Shown: one piece after another, positions 1 to 7,244 of the stretch
Layout: every line of letters starts with the position of its first letter
Numbering within the stretch: the stretch's first letter is position 1
Assembly (NCBI RefSeq): GCF_003971255.1
Contig: NZ_CP034660.1
Coordinates: forward strand, 930,001-994,000
From: Colwellia sp. Arc7-635
Lineage (GTDB): Bacteria; Pseudomonadota; Gammaproteobacteria; Enterobacterales; Alteromonadaceae
DNA: 64,000 nucleotides
Reading direction: 5' to 3'
The notes under the pieces: model-generated
Told to the model about the DNA's origin: nothing
The model's input: the letters and a program-made list of their open reading frames with translations, nothing else
Databases searched by the model: none
Position numbers and translations under genes: made by a program

Positions 1-1
1 T

Positions 2-1534
2 TCAAACCTTGATGACCTTACGATGGTGAATGTTTCAGGCCCAGGCATGAAAGGTATGGTTGGAATGGCAAGCCGTGTTTTCGCTACCATGAGTCGTGAA
101 AAAATCTCATTAATTCTTATTAGCCAATCTTCTAGTGAATACTGTATCAGTTTTTGTATTTACTCGTCTGATGCTGATAAAGCAGAGCAAAGTCTGCAGG
201 AAGAATTTGAATTAGAATTATTAAACGGTTTACTTGAACCGTTAACGTTAACGCATCAATTATCTATTGTGTCGTTAGTTGGCGATGGTATGCATCATCA
301 ACAAGGTGTTGCCGCTAAATTCTTTGGTTCGTTAGCGCAAGCTCGAGTCAATGTAGTTGCCATTGCACAAGACTCATCTGAGCGTAGTATTTCAGTGGTG
401 ATTGAAAGTAGAAAGTGCACTGATGCCATGAAAGTGAGCCATCAAAACTTCTTTTCGCATAAACCTACTATCGACGTTTTCTTAGTTGGCTGTGGTGTTG
501 TCGGTAGCGAGCTACTTGCTCAAATAGCGCGTCAGCAGACAAAACTGAAAGCCGATAATATTTCTTTAAAAGTTTATGGCTTAGCGAACAGTAAAGGTAT
601 GGTATTTAACAGCGAAGGTATCGATGTTGCTAATTGGCAGGAAAATCTCAACCAACAACCTGTAGCTGTTACCGTCGAAAACATTAAACATTTTGTTCGA
701 GAGAACCACTTAATTAACCCGGTATTAGTCGACTGTACTTCAAACGAAGAATTGGCTTTGCAATACGTTGATTATTTAGAAGCAGGTTTTAATGTCGTGA
801 CGCCGAATAAGAAAGCCAACACAGATTCTTGGCAATATTATCAAGCATTACGCACAGCAGCGCAAAAAACTAACCGTCGATTTTTATATGAGACAACTGT
901 TGGCGCTGGCTTACCGGTTATCGATACTTTACAAAATTTACTTAAAGCCGGTGATGAATTAGTGCGCTTTGAGGGCGTGTTGTCTGGCTCGTTATCTTAT
1001 ATATTCGGTAAACTTGATGAGGGCATGACATTATCTCAAGCGACGAACTTAGCGAAAGAGCAAGGCTTTACTGAACCAGACCCTCGAGATGATTTGAGTG
1101 GTATGGATGTTGCCCGTAAGCTATTGATCATGGCTAGAGAGGCAGGAATGCCATTAGAGCTATCTGATATTACCATAGAGCCTGTTTTAGCTGATTCATT
1201 CGATGCTAGCGGCGATGTAGCAACTTTTATGGCTAACTTACCTCAATTAGATGAAGCTTTCGCTGAGCGTATTAATGCCGCTAAAGCAGAAGGAAAAGTT
1301 TTAAGATATATTGGTAATATTGTTGATGGAAAGTGTCAGGTCGCTATTGAAGCGGTAAGTGCCGACCATCCATTATATAGTATTAAAGATGGCGAAAACG
1401 CATTAGCGATTCATAGCCGTTATTATCAACCATTACCTTTTGTTTTACGCGGCTATGGCGCAGGGGCGGCTGTAACTGCTGCCGGTGTTTTCGGTGATGT
1501 ATTAAGAACGTTAGCATGGGAGCAGCAACATTAA
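2..1534 (+). CDS. thrA: Bifunctional aspartokinase/homoserine dehydrogenase I, 3' part
   Basis: The reading frame is open from base 2, so the gene starts upstream of the window and only the C-terminal ~510 residues are present. The segment begins in the regulatory ACT region ([12 protein letters not shown] is typical of ThrA) and continues into homoserine dehydrogenase. A Rossmann NAD(P) motif ([14 protein letters not shown]) lies near 476-520, followed by catalytic-domain blocks such as [18 protein letters not shown] and [12 protein letters not shown]. ThrA catalyses the first and third steps of threonine/methionine synthesis: aspartate phosphorylation and reduction of aspartate semialdehyde to homoserine. 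The stop codon overlaps the thrB start by one base (TAATG), which suggests translational coupling in a thrABC operon. The leader and attenuator, if present, would lie outside the window. Confidence 0.97.
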   Translation, partial: SNLDDLTMVNVSGPGMKGMVGMASRVFATMSREKISLILISQSSSEYCISFCIYSSDADKAEQSLQEEFELELLNGLLEPLTLTHQLSIVSLVGDGMHHQQGVAAKFFGSLAQARVNVVAIAQDSSERSISVVIESRKCTDAMKVSHQNFFSHKPTIDVFLVGCGVVGSELLAQIARQQTKLKADNISLKVYGLANSKGMVFNSEGIDVANWQENLNQQPVAVTVENIKHFVRENHLINPVLVDCTSNEELALQYVDYLEAGFNVVTPNKKANTDSWQYYQALRTAAQKTNRRFLYETTVGAGLPVIDTLQNLLKAGDELVRFEGVLSGSLSYIFGKLDEGMTLSQATNLAKEQGFTEPDPRDDLSGMDVARKLLIMAREAGMPLELSDITIEPVLADSFDASGDVATFMANLPQLDEAFAERINAAKAEGKVLRYIGNIVDGKCQVAIEAVSADHPLYSIKDGENALAIHSRYYQPLPFVLRGYGAGAAVTAAGVFGDVLRTLAWEQQH

Positions 1535-2508
1535 TGAGCGTTTCAGTCTTTGCACCAGCATCAATTGGCAATGTTAATGTCGGTTTTGATGTTTTAGGTT
1601 TAGCGGTTAAGCCGGTTGACGGTACATTACTTGGCGATGTAGTTACTGTCACGCACAGTAATGGCGACAACCAATTAGAAGTCACTGGCAGTTTTGCGAA
1701 AAAATTACCTAGTGACGTTAAGCAAAATATTGTTTGGCATTGTTTACTGCTTTTTAATGAACAACTTCTAGCAAGTAAACAAGCGGTGGTTGCCGTGAAA
1801 GTTACGCTAGATAAACGCATGCCAGTAGGCAGCGGTTTAGGTTCTAGTGCTTGTTCTGTGGTGGCGGCACTTGCGGGTTTAAATGCTTTCTACGAAAAGT
1901 ATCATGAATTTAGTTTTTCAGAGCAAGCGTTGTTAAAAATGATGGGACAAATGGAAGCCCAAATTAGTGGTAGTTTACATTATGATAATGTCGCGCCATG
2001 CTTTTTAGGCGGCATGCAGTTAATGGTGCCAAACCCAGATATTATCACCCGTAATTTACCGCAATTTGACGATTGCTACTTTGTCATGGCTTATCCTGGT
2101 ATTGAAATATCCACAAAAGCCGCCAGAGATATCTTGCCAACGAGTTATTCGCGAGCTGATTTGATCAGTTTTGGTCAGAATTTAGCGACCTTTGTTGACG
2201 CTTGTCATCGTGGTGATAAAGCACAAGCGTTCGGCGTATTAACTGATGTAGTCGCAGAACCTTATCGCGAGTCAATTTTACCGGGTTATAGCGCAGCTGC
2301 CAGCCACTTAAGAGCGGAAGGATGTTTAGCTGTTGGTATTTCTGGCTCAGGTCCGACACTTTTTTGTGTTATTGACGATGCAGAAAAAGCTGAAAAGTTT
2401 GCCAACTGGTTAACAAAAAATTATTTACAAACATCGACTAACGGCACAACTGACGGATTTGTTCATGTTTGCCGAGCGGATACTCAAGGTGCCGTAAGCT
2501 TACCTTAG
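1534..2508 (+). CDS. thrB: Homoserine kinase
   Basis: This GHMP-family kinase phosphorylates homoserine to O-phosphohomoserine in threonine synthesis. The protein is 324 residues, close to the usual ~310. The ATP-binding glycine/serine motif (PVGSGLGSSACS) is at residues 97-108, and the C-terminal GHMP motif (GISGSGPT) is also present. I chose the ATG at 1534, which overlaps the thrA stop. It gives the expected N-terminus ([10 protein letters not shown], compare MVKVYAPAS in E. coli) and has GGAG about 11 bases upstream. An in-frame ATG at 1516 would only add six residues inside thrA. The gene is the middle one of thrABC. Confidence 0.97.
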   Translation: MSVSVFAPASIGNVNVGFDVLGLAVKPVDGTLLGDVVTVTHSNGDNQLEVTGSFAKKLPSDVKQNIVWHCLLLFNEQLLASKQAVVAVKVTLDKRMPVGSGLGSSACSVVAALAGLNAFYEKYHEFSFSEQALLKMMGQMEAQISGSLHYDNVAPCFLGGMQLMVPNPDIITRNLPQFDDCYFVMAYPGIEISTKAARDILPTSYSRADLISFGQNLATFVDACHRGDKAQAFGVLTDVVAEPYRESILPGYSAAASHLRAEGCLAVGISGSGPTLFCVIDDAEKAEKFANWLTKNYLQTSTNGTTDGFVHVCRADTQGAVSLP

Positions 2509-2574
2509 AGAATTATTCGAATGTTTGGTCTGTTGGCTATTAAGCCACAAGATAAACCTATATAGGAATTGAGT

Positions 2575-3861
2575 GTGAAATTTTATAATTTAAAAGAAAA
2601 CGATGAACAAGTCAGCTTTGCTGGCGCAGTAAAGCAAGGTTTAGGGCGTAATCAAGGCTTATTCTTCCCTGAGTCAATCCCTCGTTTTGATGATATTGAA
2701 GCCTTATTGGCATTGCCAATGGTTGAACGTAGCGTAAAAGTACTTTACCCATTTGTTAGCGATGATTTAACCGAAGCTCAGTTGACTGAAATTGTCACTG
2801 ATGCCTTTAACTTTCCAGCGCAAATGCAGCCAATCAGTGAAAAAAGAGCCATTTTAGAACTGTTTCATGGTCCAACATTAGCGTTTAAAGATTTTGGTGC
2901 TCGCTTTATGGCTAAATGTTTACAAGCATTTAGTGAGAACAAAAAAGTTACGATATTAACAGCGACCTCTGGTGATACTGGCGCTGCCGTTGCACATGCC
3001 TTTCATGGTATTGATAACATTGATGTTGTGATTTTATATCCGAAAGGCAAGATCAGTTTATTACAGGAAAAAATGTTTACGACGCTTGGCGGAAATATTC
3101 GCACTATCGCGGTAGAGGGAACATTTGATGATTGTCAGTCTTTGGTTAAACAGTCTTTTGATGATCAAGAGTTAAAAGAAACTATCGGCTTAAACTCAGC
3201 TAACTCAATTAACATTAGTCGATTGTTAGCTCAAATTTGTTATTACTTTGAAGCCGTTGCGCAGTTGTATCGCCAGAAGGGCGCTGAAGCCTTAAAAGAA
3301 ATTGTGTTCTCCATTCCAAGTGGTAATTTTGGTAATCTTACCGCCGGGCTTTTTGCTAAAGCCTTAGGTTTACCGATCAAGCGCTTTATTGCCGCAACGA
3401 ATGCTAATGACACGGTGCCGCGCTATTTACAAACCGGTGAATGGTCGCCAAATGAAACCGTGGCAACTATTTCTAATGCCATGGATGTAAGCAACCCAAA
3501 TAACTGGCCACGTGTTGAACATATGCTAAAAGCGGGTTTAGTTGACAAAGATTGTGTCAGCTCAGTCTCTATTGATGAAGAGCAAACACAGATGACAATG
3601 ATTCAGCTAGCTAAACTGGGTTATATCAGTGAACCTCATGCTGCTGTTGCTTATCGCGCGTTACAATATAATGCCCTTGATAGCGAGTTCGGGGTCTTTT
3701 TGGGTACTGCGCATCCAGCAAAATTCAAAGAAATTGTTGAAAGTACCTTAGGACAGCCAATCGGATTACCAAAAGAACTAGCCGATTGTGCAAGCGAAAC
3801 TATTTTATCGACAACAAGCTCGACAGATTTTGCTGAACTTAGAGCATATCTACTCGCTTAG
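2575..3861 (+). CDS. thrC: Threonine synthase
   Basis: This PLP enzyme converts O-phosphohomoserine to threonine and phosphate. The protein is 428 residues, matching the gammaproteobacterial family length. The PLP lysine is K105 in LFHGPTLAFKDFGARF. Other conserved blocks are TATSGDTGAAVAHAF near residue 130 and SGNFGNLTAG near residue 245. The GTG at 2575 is preferred: it gives MKFYNLK (as MKLYNLK in E. coli) and sits seven bases after AGGA. A TTG two codons upstream (2569) would lie almost on the ribosome site. The 66-base gap after thrB and the terminator at 3935 mark it as the last gene of thrABC. Confidence 0.97.
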   Translation: MKFYNLKENDEQVSFAGAVKQGLGRNQGLFFPESIPRFDDIEALLALPMVERSVKVLYPFVSDDLTEAQLTEIVTDAFNFPAQMQPISEKRAILELFHGPTLAFKDFGARFMAKCLQAFSENKKVTILTATSGDTGAAVAHAFHGIDNIDVVILYPKGKISLLQEKMFTTLGGNIRTIAVEGTFDDCQSLVKQSFDDQELKETIGLNSANSINISRLLAQICYYFEAVAQLYRQKGAEALKEIVFSIPSGNFGNLTAGLFAKALGLPIKRFIAATNANDTVPRYLQTGEWSPNETVATISNAMDVSNPNNWPRVEHMLKAGLVDKDCVSSVSIDEEQTQMTMIQLAKLGYISEPHAAVAYRALQYNALDSEFGVFLGTAHPAKFKEIVESTLGQPIGLPKELADCASETILSTTSSTDFAELRAYLLA

Positions 3862-3883
3862 TAGCAGCGTGAATGTCAGCGTT

Positions 3884-3920
3884 TGTACCGGTATTAATTT
3901 TAGTACAAATATCGGTACGA
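3884..3920. other. Imperfect hairpin downstream of thrC
   Basis: GTACCGGTATT near the left end pairs with AATATCGGTAC near the right end. This is an 11-bp stem with one wobble, just after the thrC stop and before the intrinsic terminator. It has no T-tract. It may be an RNA-stabilising 3' structure or a decayed repeat. Confidence 0.4.
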
Positions 3921-3934
3921 ATACCCTCATATAT

Positions 3935-3961
3935 AAAAGGCAGTTTTTACTGCCTTTTTTG
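3935..3961 (+). terminator. Intrinsic terminator of thrABC
   Basis: A nine-bp stem (AAAAGGCAG at 3935-3943 with CTGCCTTTT at 3950-3958) surrounds a six-base loop and is followed by T residues. It lies about 75 bases after the thrC stop. Confidence 0.85.
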
Positions 3962-4136
3962 TCTCCGCAGTACGAAGAGAATACCCAAACTGTCTGAAAC
4001 TATGCGGCAAAATAGTTATGACTCATCGCTAAAATATTCCATCTAACTTGTTATAGTACTGCGTTAATGACATTTACGTAGTCAATGCCGCATAATGTCA
4101 CATAATATATAGATGATATTGAATAAGAACCGTGAT

Positions 4137-4829
4137 ATGAATAAATTAAAAGCACAGTGGCAAAAAATAATTGCCAATGAACAGCAACAAGATTACTTCC
4201 AAAAACTATCTCAAGAAATCGAGCAGCAACGAGCTAATGGCGACGTTATATTGCCAAACGAAGCGGATGTTTTTACGGCTTTTTCAACCGTTGATTTACC
4301 CGATGTAAAAGTAGTGATTTTAGGGCAGGACCCATACCACGGCTTAGGTGCTAACGGTGAATCACAAGCGCATGGTTTAGCGTTTTCTGTACGTAAAGGC
4401 ATTAAAACTCCTCCTTCATTAGTCAATATATACAAAGAACTGACGCAAGATATTGCTGGCTTTACAACCCCGAAACATGGCTATTTAATGGAATGGGCTG
4501 AGCAAGGCGTGTTGTTGCTCAATACCGTACTGACCGTTAAGCAAGCAAATGCGCATTCACATGCTAAATTGGGCTGGGAAACCTTTACCGATAACATTAT
4601 TGCTGAGCTCAATGAACGTAACGAAGGCTGTGTATTTTTACTGTGGGGTAGCCATGCGCAAAAGAAAGGTAAGAATATTAATCAGCAAAAGCATTTAGTC
4701 TTGAATGGTCCGCACCCATCACCACTGTCAGCTTACCGAGGCTTTTTTGGTTGCCAGCACTTTTCAAAGGCCAATCAATGGTTGGAAGCACAAAACAAAA
4801 GCGCTATAAATTGGCAGGTTAGTGAGTAG
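4137..4829 (+). CDS. ung: Uracil-DNA glycosylase
   Basis: This family 1 UDG excises uracil from DNA in base excision repair. The water-activating motif GQDPYHG carries catalytic D65, and the C-terminal loop [15 protein letters not shown] carries H193, so both catalytic residues are present. The ATG at 4137 gives 230 residues, matching E. coli Ung. An in-frame ATG at 4113 would add eight residues and has no better ribosome site. The gene looks monocistronic. It lies between the thr terminator and an accessory region that begins right behind it. Confidence 0.97.
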   Translation: MNKLKAQWQKIIANEQQQDYFQKLSQEIEQQRANGDVILPNEADVFTAFSTVDLPDVKVVILGQDPYHGLGANGESQAHGLAFSVRKGIKTPPSLVNIYKELTQDIAGFTTPKHGYLMEWAEQGVLLLNTVLTVKQANAHSHAKLGWETFTDNIIAELNERNEGCVFLLWGSHAQKKGKNINQQKHLVLNGPHPSPLSAYRGFFGCQHFSKANQWLEAQNKSAINWQVSE

Positions 4830-5127
4830 TTAAGTTTTGTTTGTTATTTTTCTACAGTCAATCTGAGCGCGTGTTGTTATATTTTTAAAGCACTAATTAT
4901 ATTGTTGCGAATTTGAAAGTTACTGCTGGTTGTTCATACAGTATTGTCGCATTTCCCGCTTTTTTGTAGAGAGACAGATTAAATCTGCCTTTTTACATCA
5001 GGTTATTCAAGAGCTGACAATAACTTATTGAATGGTAATATTAAGTTATGTATATTGATTTGAATAAATATTCACAAGTAGTGTGATCTTGCTTGTGGAA
5101 AGGCGGAATTTTTCCGTTTAATAAGCT
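4830..5127. other. Intergenic region between ung and the cassette
   Basis: About 300 AT-rich bases with no convincing gene. They hold an imperfect hairpin at about 5070-5100 (TTCACAAG pairing with CTTGTGGAA) and a short CGGAA/TTCCG stem near 5104-5116. The right edge is the cassette junction at 5128. No integron integrase gene is present here, and the flank is not recognisable as a full attC or a known attI. Confidence 0.5.
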
Positions 5128-5128
5128 G

Positions 5129-5990
5129 TTAAGTGTACGGAGTAAGCATGGAAGATGAATTCGGAGATTGGAGGATTTCAGCTGTTGGCACTATAAAAGA
5201 GGATATCCCAGCGGCGTACCCTGGAGGACCATCTCATAAAGCAGGAACACCGATATATCAATCAACTTTAGTTCAAACAGAAGATAAACAAAATATAGGT
5301 TTTACTCTACCTAGTTCAACAGCTATGGCTTTAAATATTGCCATAAATGCCGCTAAAAGTGCAAAAGACTTCAAATCTAGAATTGCATACGGGAAAGTCG
5401 CTACCCCTCAAGGTTCTGGGCTTGCTGTTAATCATGATAGTGATGAGTGTTTGTTTAATTACTTTGAACAATGCATGATTGCTGTAACCTTTTCTTACCA
5501 AGCTATCGAAGTCTTCTGTAACCATACAATTGCAAGAGAAATTAAAGAGGCAACAGAAGTAAAACGCAGAAAAAAAAGGGTTATTCTTTCTCCTCTTGAA
5601 CTTGAACGACAGTTATCTACAGAAGAAAAAATATCTTTAATTTTACCTAAAATTAAAGGACTCCCTACGCCAAAAGGTAAAAGGCCTTGGGAAGCATTTA
5701 AAAAACTAAAAGAGGCCAGAGATTCAACTATCCACATGAAAAATATAGATCAGCAGGCAGTTGATACAGAGTCATTATATTTTCAATTTTTAAGTAAAGA
5801 TTGTGATATTTTTCCACAAGCCGCCATTGCTATGATCCATTATTTTTTAAATGGAAAGGAACCAAGGTGGCTTAAAAAGCTACTGTAAGTGGCCTGTACA
5901 CTTAATAAGTGTTTTCAAGTCGGACACATAAAGTTGGCTGTGTTCGTTCCTCACATTTTAGCCAACTTTACTTAGCCGCTTAAAACGGCG
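5129..5990 (+). mobile_element. Putative integron gene cassette (one ORF plus attC)
   Basis: The left junction reads GTTAAGT at 5128-5134, which fits the GTTRRRY core of integron recombination sites. The right junction is GTT at 5990-5992, at the end of an attC-like structure (5899-5996). The R'' box of that attC (ACTTAAT, 5900-5906) complements the left junction core GTTAAGT with one mismatch. This is what is expected if both came from the same circular cassette. The single ORF starts 19 bases from the left edge and fills the cassette, as in typical integron cassettes. No integrase is visible in the window, so this may be a cassette at a secondary GTT site or the remnant of a larger array. 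This is inference from sequence pattern. Confidence 0.65.
5148..5888 (+). CDS. Hypothetical protein with HEPN-like R-x4-H motif (cassette-borne)
   Basis: I do not recognise a named family for this 246-residue protein. The ATG at 5148 is preferred over the GTG at 5133 because GGAG lies six bases upstream of it. The N-terminal ~90 residues are polar and nondescript. Residues ~100-135 look like a long amphipathic helix (FNYFEQCMIAVTFSYQAIEVF). After a basic segment comes EEKISLILPKIKGLPTPKGK, then WEAFKKLKEARDSTIH with R191 and H196 in R-x4-H spacing. This helix-linker-RxxxxH layout resembles HEPN domains, which are often RNases or partners in defence and toxin systems. That assignment is inference; a structural search could refute it. 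There is no signal peptide or membrane segment. The gene occupies a putative integron cassette. Confidence 0.7.
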   Translation: MEDEFGDWRISAVGTIKEDIPAAYPGGPSHKAGTPIYQSTLVQTEDKQNIGFTLPSSTAMALNIAINAAKSAKDFKSRIAYGKVATPQGSGLAVNHDSDECLFNYFEQCMIAVTFSYQAIEVFCNHTIAREIKEATEVKRRKKRVILSPLELERQLSTEEKISLILPKIKGLPTPKGKRPWEAFKKLKEARDSTIHMKNIDQQAVDTESLYFQFLSKDCDIFPQAAIAMIHYFLNGKEPRWLKKLL

Positions 5991-5996
5991 TTATAA
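5899..5996 (+). other. attC-like integron recombination site
   Basis: The site folds as a bottom-strand attC hairpin. The outer boxes are ACTTAAT (5900-5906) and GTTATAA (5990-5996). The inner arms GTTTTCAAGTCGG (5911-5923) and CCGCTTAAAAC (5976-5986) pair, leaving two unpaired bases (C5916 and T5920) like attC extrahelical bases. The variable terminal stem AAAGTTGGCT (5930-5939) pairs perfectly with AGCCAACTTT (5960-5969). The CAAGTCGGACAC and TTAGCCGCTTA blocks are, from memory, typical of attC sites of marine gammaproteobacteria. The R' box does not fit GTTRRRY fully, and R'' ends in T where C is expected, so activity is uncertain. Confidence 0.7.
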
Positions 5997-6013
5997 ATAC
6001 AAAGGATGGTTCC

Positions 6014-6442
6014 ATGAAAATTTTAGGCATAATATTAATACTTATTACTTTTAACTCCTCTGCAAAGTCAGAAAAAGGAGTTGTTGTAAAAATACTTCCT
6101 GACAAATTAGTTTTATCTATAGACTGCGAAGCGAAAGCAAACTTGCTAGTAGAAAAGGCTTCGGTTCTCTATACTTGCAAGAATTCAGAAGGTGGAAAAT
6201 ATTTCATGGATTTTCGCTTAAATGATTTAGATTTAGTCGCCGACTTTAAACGAAGCTCAACCGATGTTATTGTTAATGAAAGTCAATTTAAGTCATATAC
6301 ATTTTATGAGATATCAGCAATGGACTCGAAAGGCAATCCTCAAAAGTTTGTTTCTTATTGTACAAAAGAAGTTTGTCTTGATCTAGTTGGTGATTATGAG
6401 CAATCAATTAAAGCTTCTATAACGTCGCAATTGCGAGGGTAG
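6014..6442 (+). CDS. Hypothetical small secreted protein
   Basis: This 142-residue protein matches no family I recognise. The first ~18 residues (MKILGIILILITFNSSAKS) form a basic-start hydrophobic signal peptide, probably cleaved near SAKS, so export is likely. The rest is polar and mixed alpha/beta in character, with cysteines in the mature part (DCEAK, YTCKN, YCTKEVC) that could form disulfides in the periplasm. AAAGGATGG lies just ahead of the ATG at 6014. It starts 23 bases after the attC-like site, so it may be the first gene of a second cassette, but no second attC is evident downstream. Confidence 0.6.
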   Translation: MKILGIILILITFNSSAKSEKGVVVKILPDKLVLSIDCEAKANLLVEKASVLYTCKNSEGGKYFMDFRLNDLDLVADFKRSSTDVIVNESQFKSYTFYEISAMDSKGNPQKFVSYCTKEVCLDLVGDYEQSIKASITSQLRG

Positions 6443-6545
6443 TATTCATAATAAATAAAGGATAGGTTGCGCGCAGCCGCAACTTAATCCTGTTGTTGAA
6501 CAAGCCTGGTGTTGGTGCGTACTCTTTATAAGTAAATAAATAAAA

Positions 6546-6719
6546 CTAAGATGGGTTGTCTGTTGGCGGTGCCTCTAAGCGGTGATTTTCAGGCCAAGCG
6601 CAGCTACTATCACTAAACAGAGTTTGGTAATATAGTAACGCAACAATTTGTTTTTTCTTATATTTATTATCCTCACTTTGTGACTGTTTAGGGCGCAACA
6701 ATTCCTTTTGCTTAGGCAC
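6546..6719 (-). CDS. Possible small ORF, 57 aa, unknown
   Basis: This GTG-started minus-strand frame encodes 57 residues. It has a lysine-rich N-terminal half and a tail containing SCAWPENHRLEAPPTDN. The amino-acid mix looks protein-like rather than random, and an AAGGA lies just before the start. No family is recognised. It may be a real small gene or the C-terminal remnant of a larger one cut by rearrangement. Confidence 0.3.
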   Translation of the reverse strand: MPKQKELLRPKQSQSEDNKYKKKQIVALLYYQTLFSDSSCAWPENHRLEAPPTDNPS

Positions 6720-6761
6720 TTCCTTGTTTTATATCGTATGACCCCTAATGACGCGATGACC

Positions 6762-6819
6762 TAAAATTTAAACGGACACTCACTCTAAATTAAAATTTAA
6801 ACGGACACTCACTCTAAAT
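6762..6819. repeat. Two perfect tandem 29-bp units carrying the REP-like motif
   Basis: The unit at 6762-6790 is repeated exactly at 6791-6819. Each contains AAAATTTAAACGGACACTC and the start of the 17-base motif GACACTCACTCTAAATT (6775-6791 and 6804-6820). Confidence 0.9.
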
Positions 6820-6866
6820 TAACTCTGATGCCGAGATCGTTATTGAATAACAACCGCTCTAGCAAA

Positions 6867-6896
6867 ATTTAAGAGGACATATATGTCCTCTTAAAT
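6867..6896. repeat. Perfect 30-bp palindrome
   Basis: ATTTAAGAGGACATA at 6867-6881 is followed directly by its exact reverse complement at 6882-6896, giving a 15-bp dyad without a loop. The half-site resembles the AAATTTAAACGGACA part of the neighbouring REP-like repeats. It could be a cruciform, a transposase-recognised hairpin, or a terminator for the tiny ORF to its right on the minus strand. Confidence 0.85.
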
Positions 6897-6907
6897 ATCC
6901 TTATACA

Positions 6908-7018
6908 CTACAAGTCAAACAACAGCACATCACCCTCAGCGTAAATGGTGCAGGCAGAGGTTACATTCGCTCTAAGTCGGTATCTTTCACAGCTCTCCAA
7001 TGCAGACTTGTTTGCCAT
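6908..7018 (-). CDS. Possible tiny ORF, 36 aa, unknown
   Basis: An ATG-started minus-strand frame of 36 residues ends 12 bases before the 30-bp palindrome. Its C-terminal part (SACTIYAEGDVLLFDL) reads like natural protein. No homology is recognised. The length is too short for certainty. Confidence 0.2.
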   Translation of the reverse strand: MANKSALESCERYRLRANVTSACTIYAEGDVLLFDL

Positions 7019-7032
7019 ACAAAATTTAAACT

Positions 7033-7049
7033 GACACTCACTTTAAATT
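7033..7049 (+). repeat. REP-like motif copy downstream of the transposase gene
   Basis: GACACTCACTTTAAATT is one of six copies in the window of the motif GACACTCACYCTAAATT. It faces the opposite way to the copy at 8279-8295, so the two flank the transposase gene as inverted ends. Confidence 0.7.
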
Positions 7050-7244
7050 AGCGCTGATGCCAATATCTTTATTGAATAACATCTTATCTAGAGTCACGCG
7101 CGATATTGATGTTTGATAGCACTGAGGACCGATAAACACACTTTTTTACTCTATTTAGCTTCAAGCTCTCATACTTCGGCCATAGCTATTCTCAGATAGT
7201 GTCTGATTAAAAGTTTACGCTGTTTTGGATAGTTGAGAATTGCT

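Larger units (their letters stand above)
6443..7244. other. Gene-poor region with repeats and two possible tiny ORFs
   Basis: This 800-base stretch has no gene above 60 codons. It holds an imperfect hairpin at 6461-6492 (GTTGCG pairing with CGCAAC at its core), a possible 57-codon minus-strand ORF (6546-6719), two 29-base tandem units (6762-6819), a perfect 30-base palindrome (6867-6896), a possible 36-codon minus ORF (6908-7018), and a copy of the REP-like motif at 7033-7049. It looks like debris between the cassette and the broken transposase. Confidence 0.6.

Noticed and set aside
1383-1820. 145-codon minus-strand open frame
   Set aside because: It lies antisense across thrA and thrB, both of which are unmistakable. 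The translation has no family features.
3788-3997. 69-codon plus-strand frame at the end of thrC
   Set aside because: It overlaps the thrC 3' end in another frame and runs through the terminator hairpin.
4965-5000. Terminator for ung
   Set aside because: CAGATT/AATCTG leaves too short a loop, and the remaining stem is too weak to call.
5070-5128. Possible attI or attC to the left of the cassette
   Set aside because: Small hairpins and the GTTAAGT core are present, but no L boxes or attC arms can be drawn, and no integrase is adjacent.
6461-6535. Possible second attC after the small secreted protein
   Set aside because: A hairpin (GTTGCG/CGCAAC) and GTTGAAC are present, but the boxes do not complement the left core at 5991 and the inner arms do not pair like an attC.
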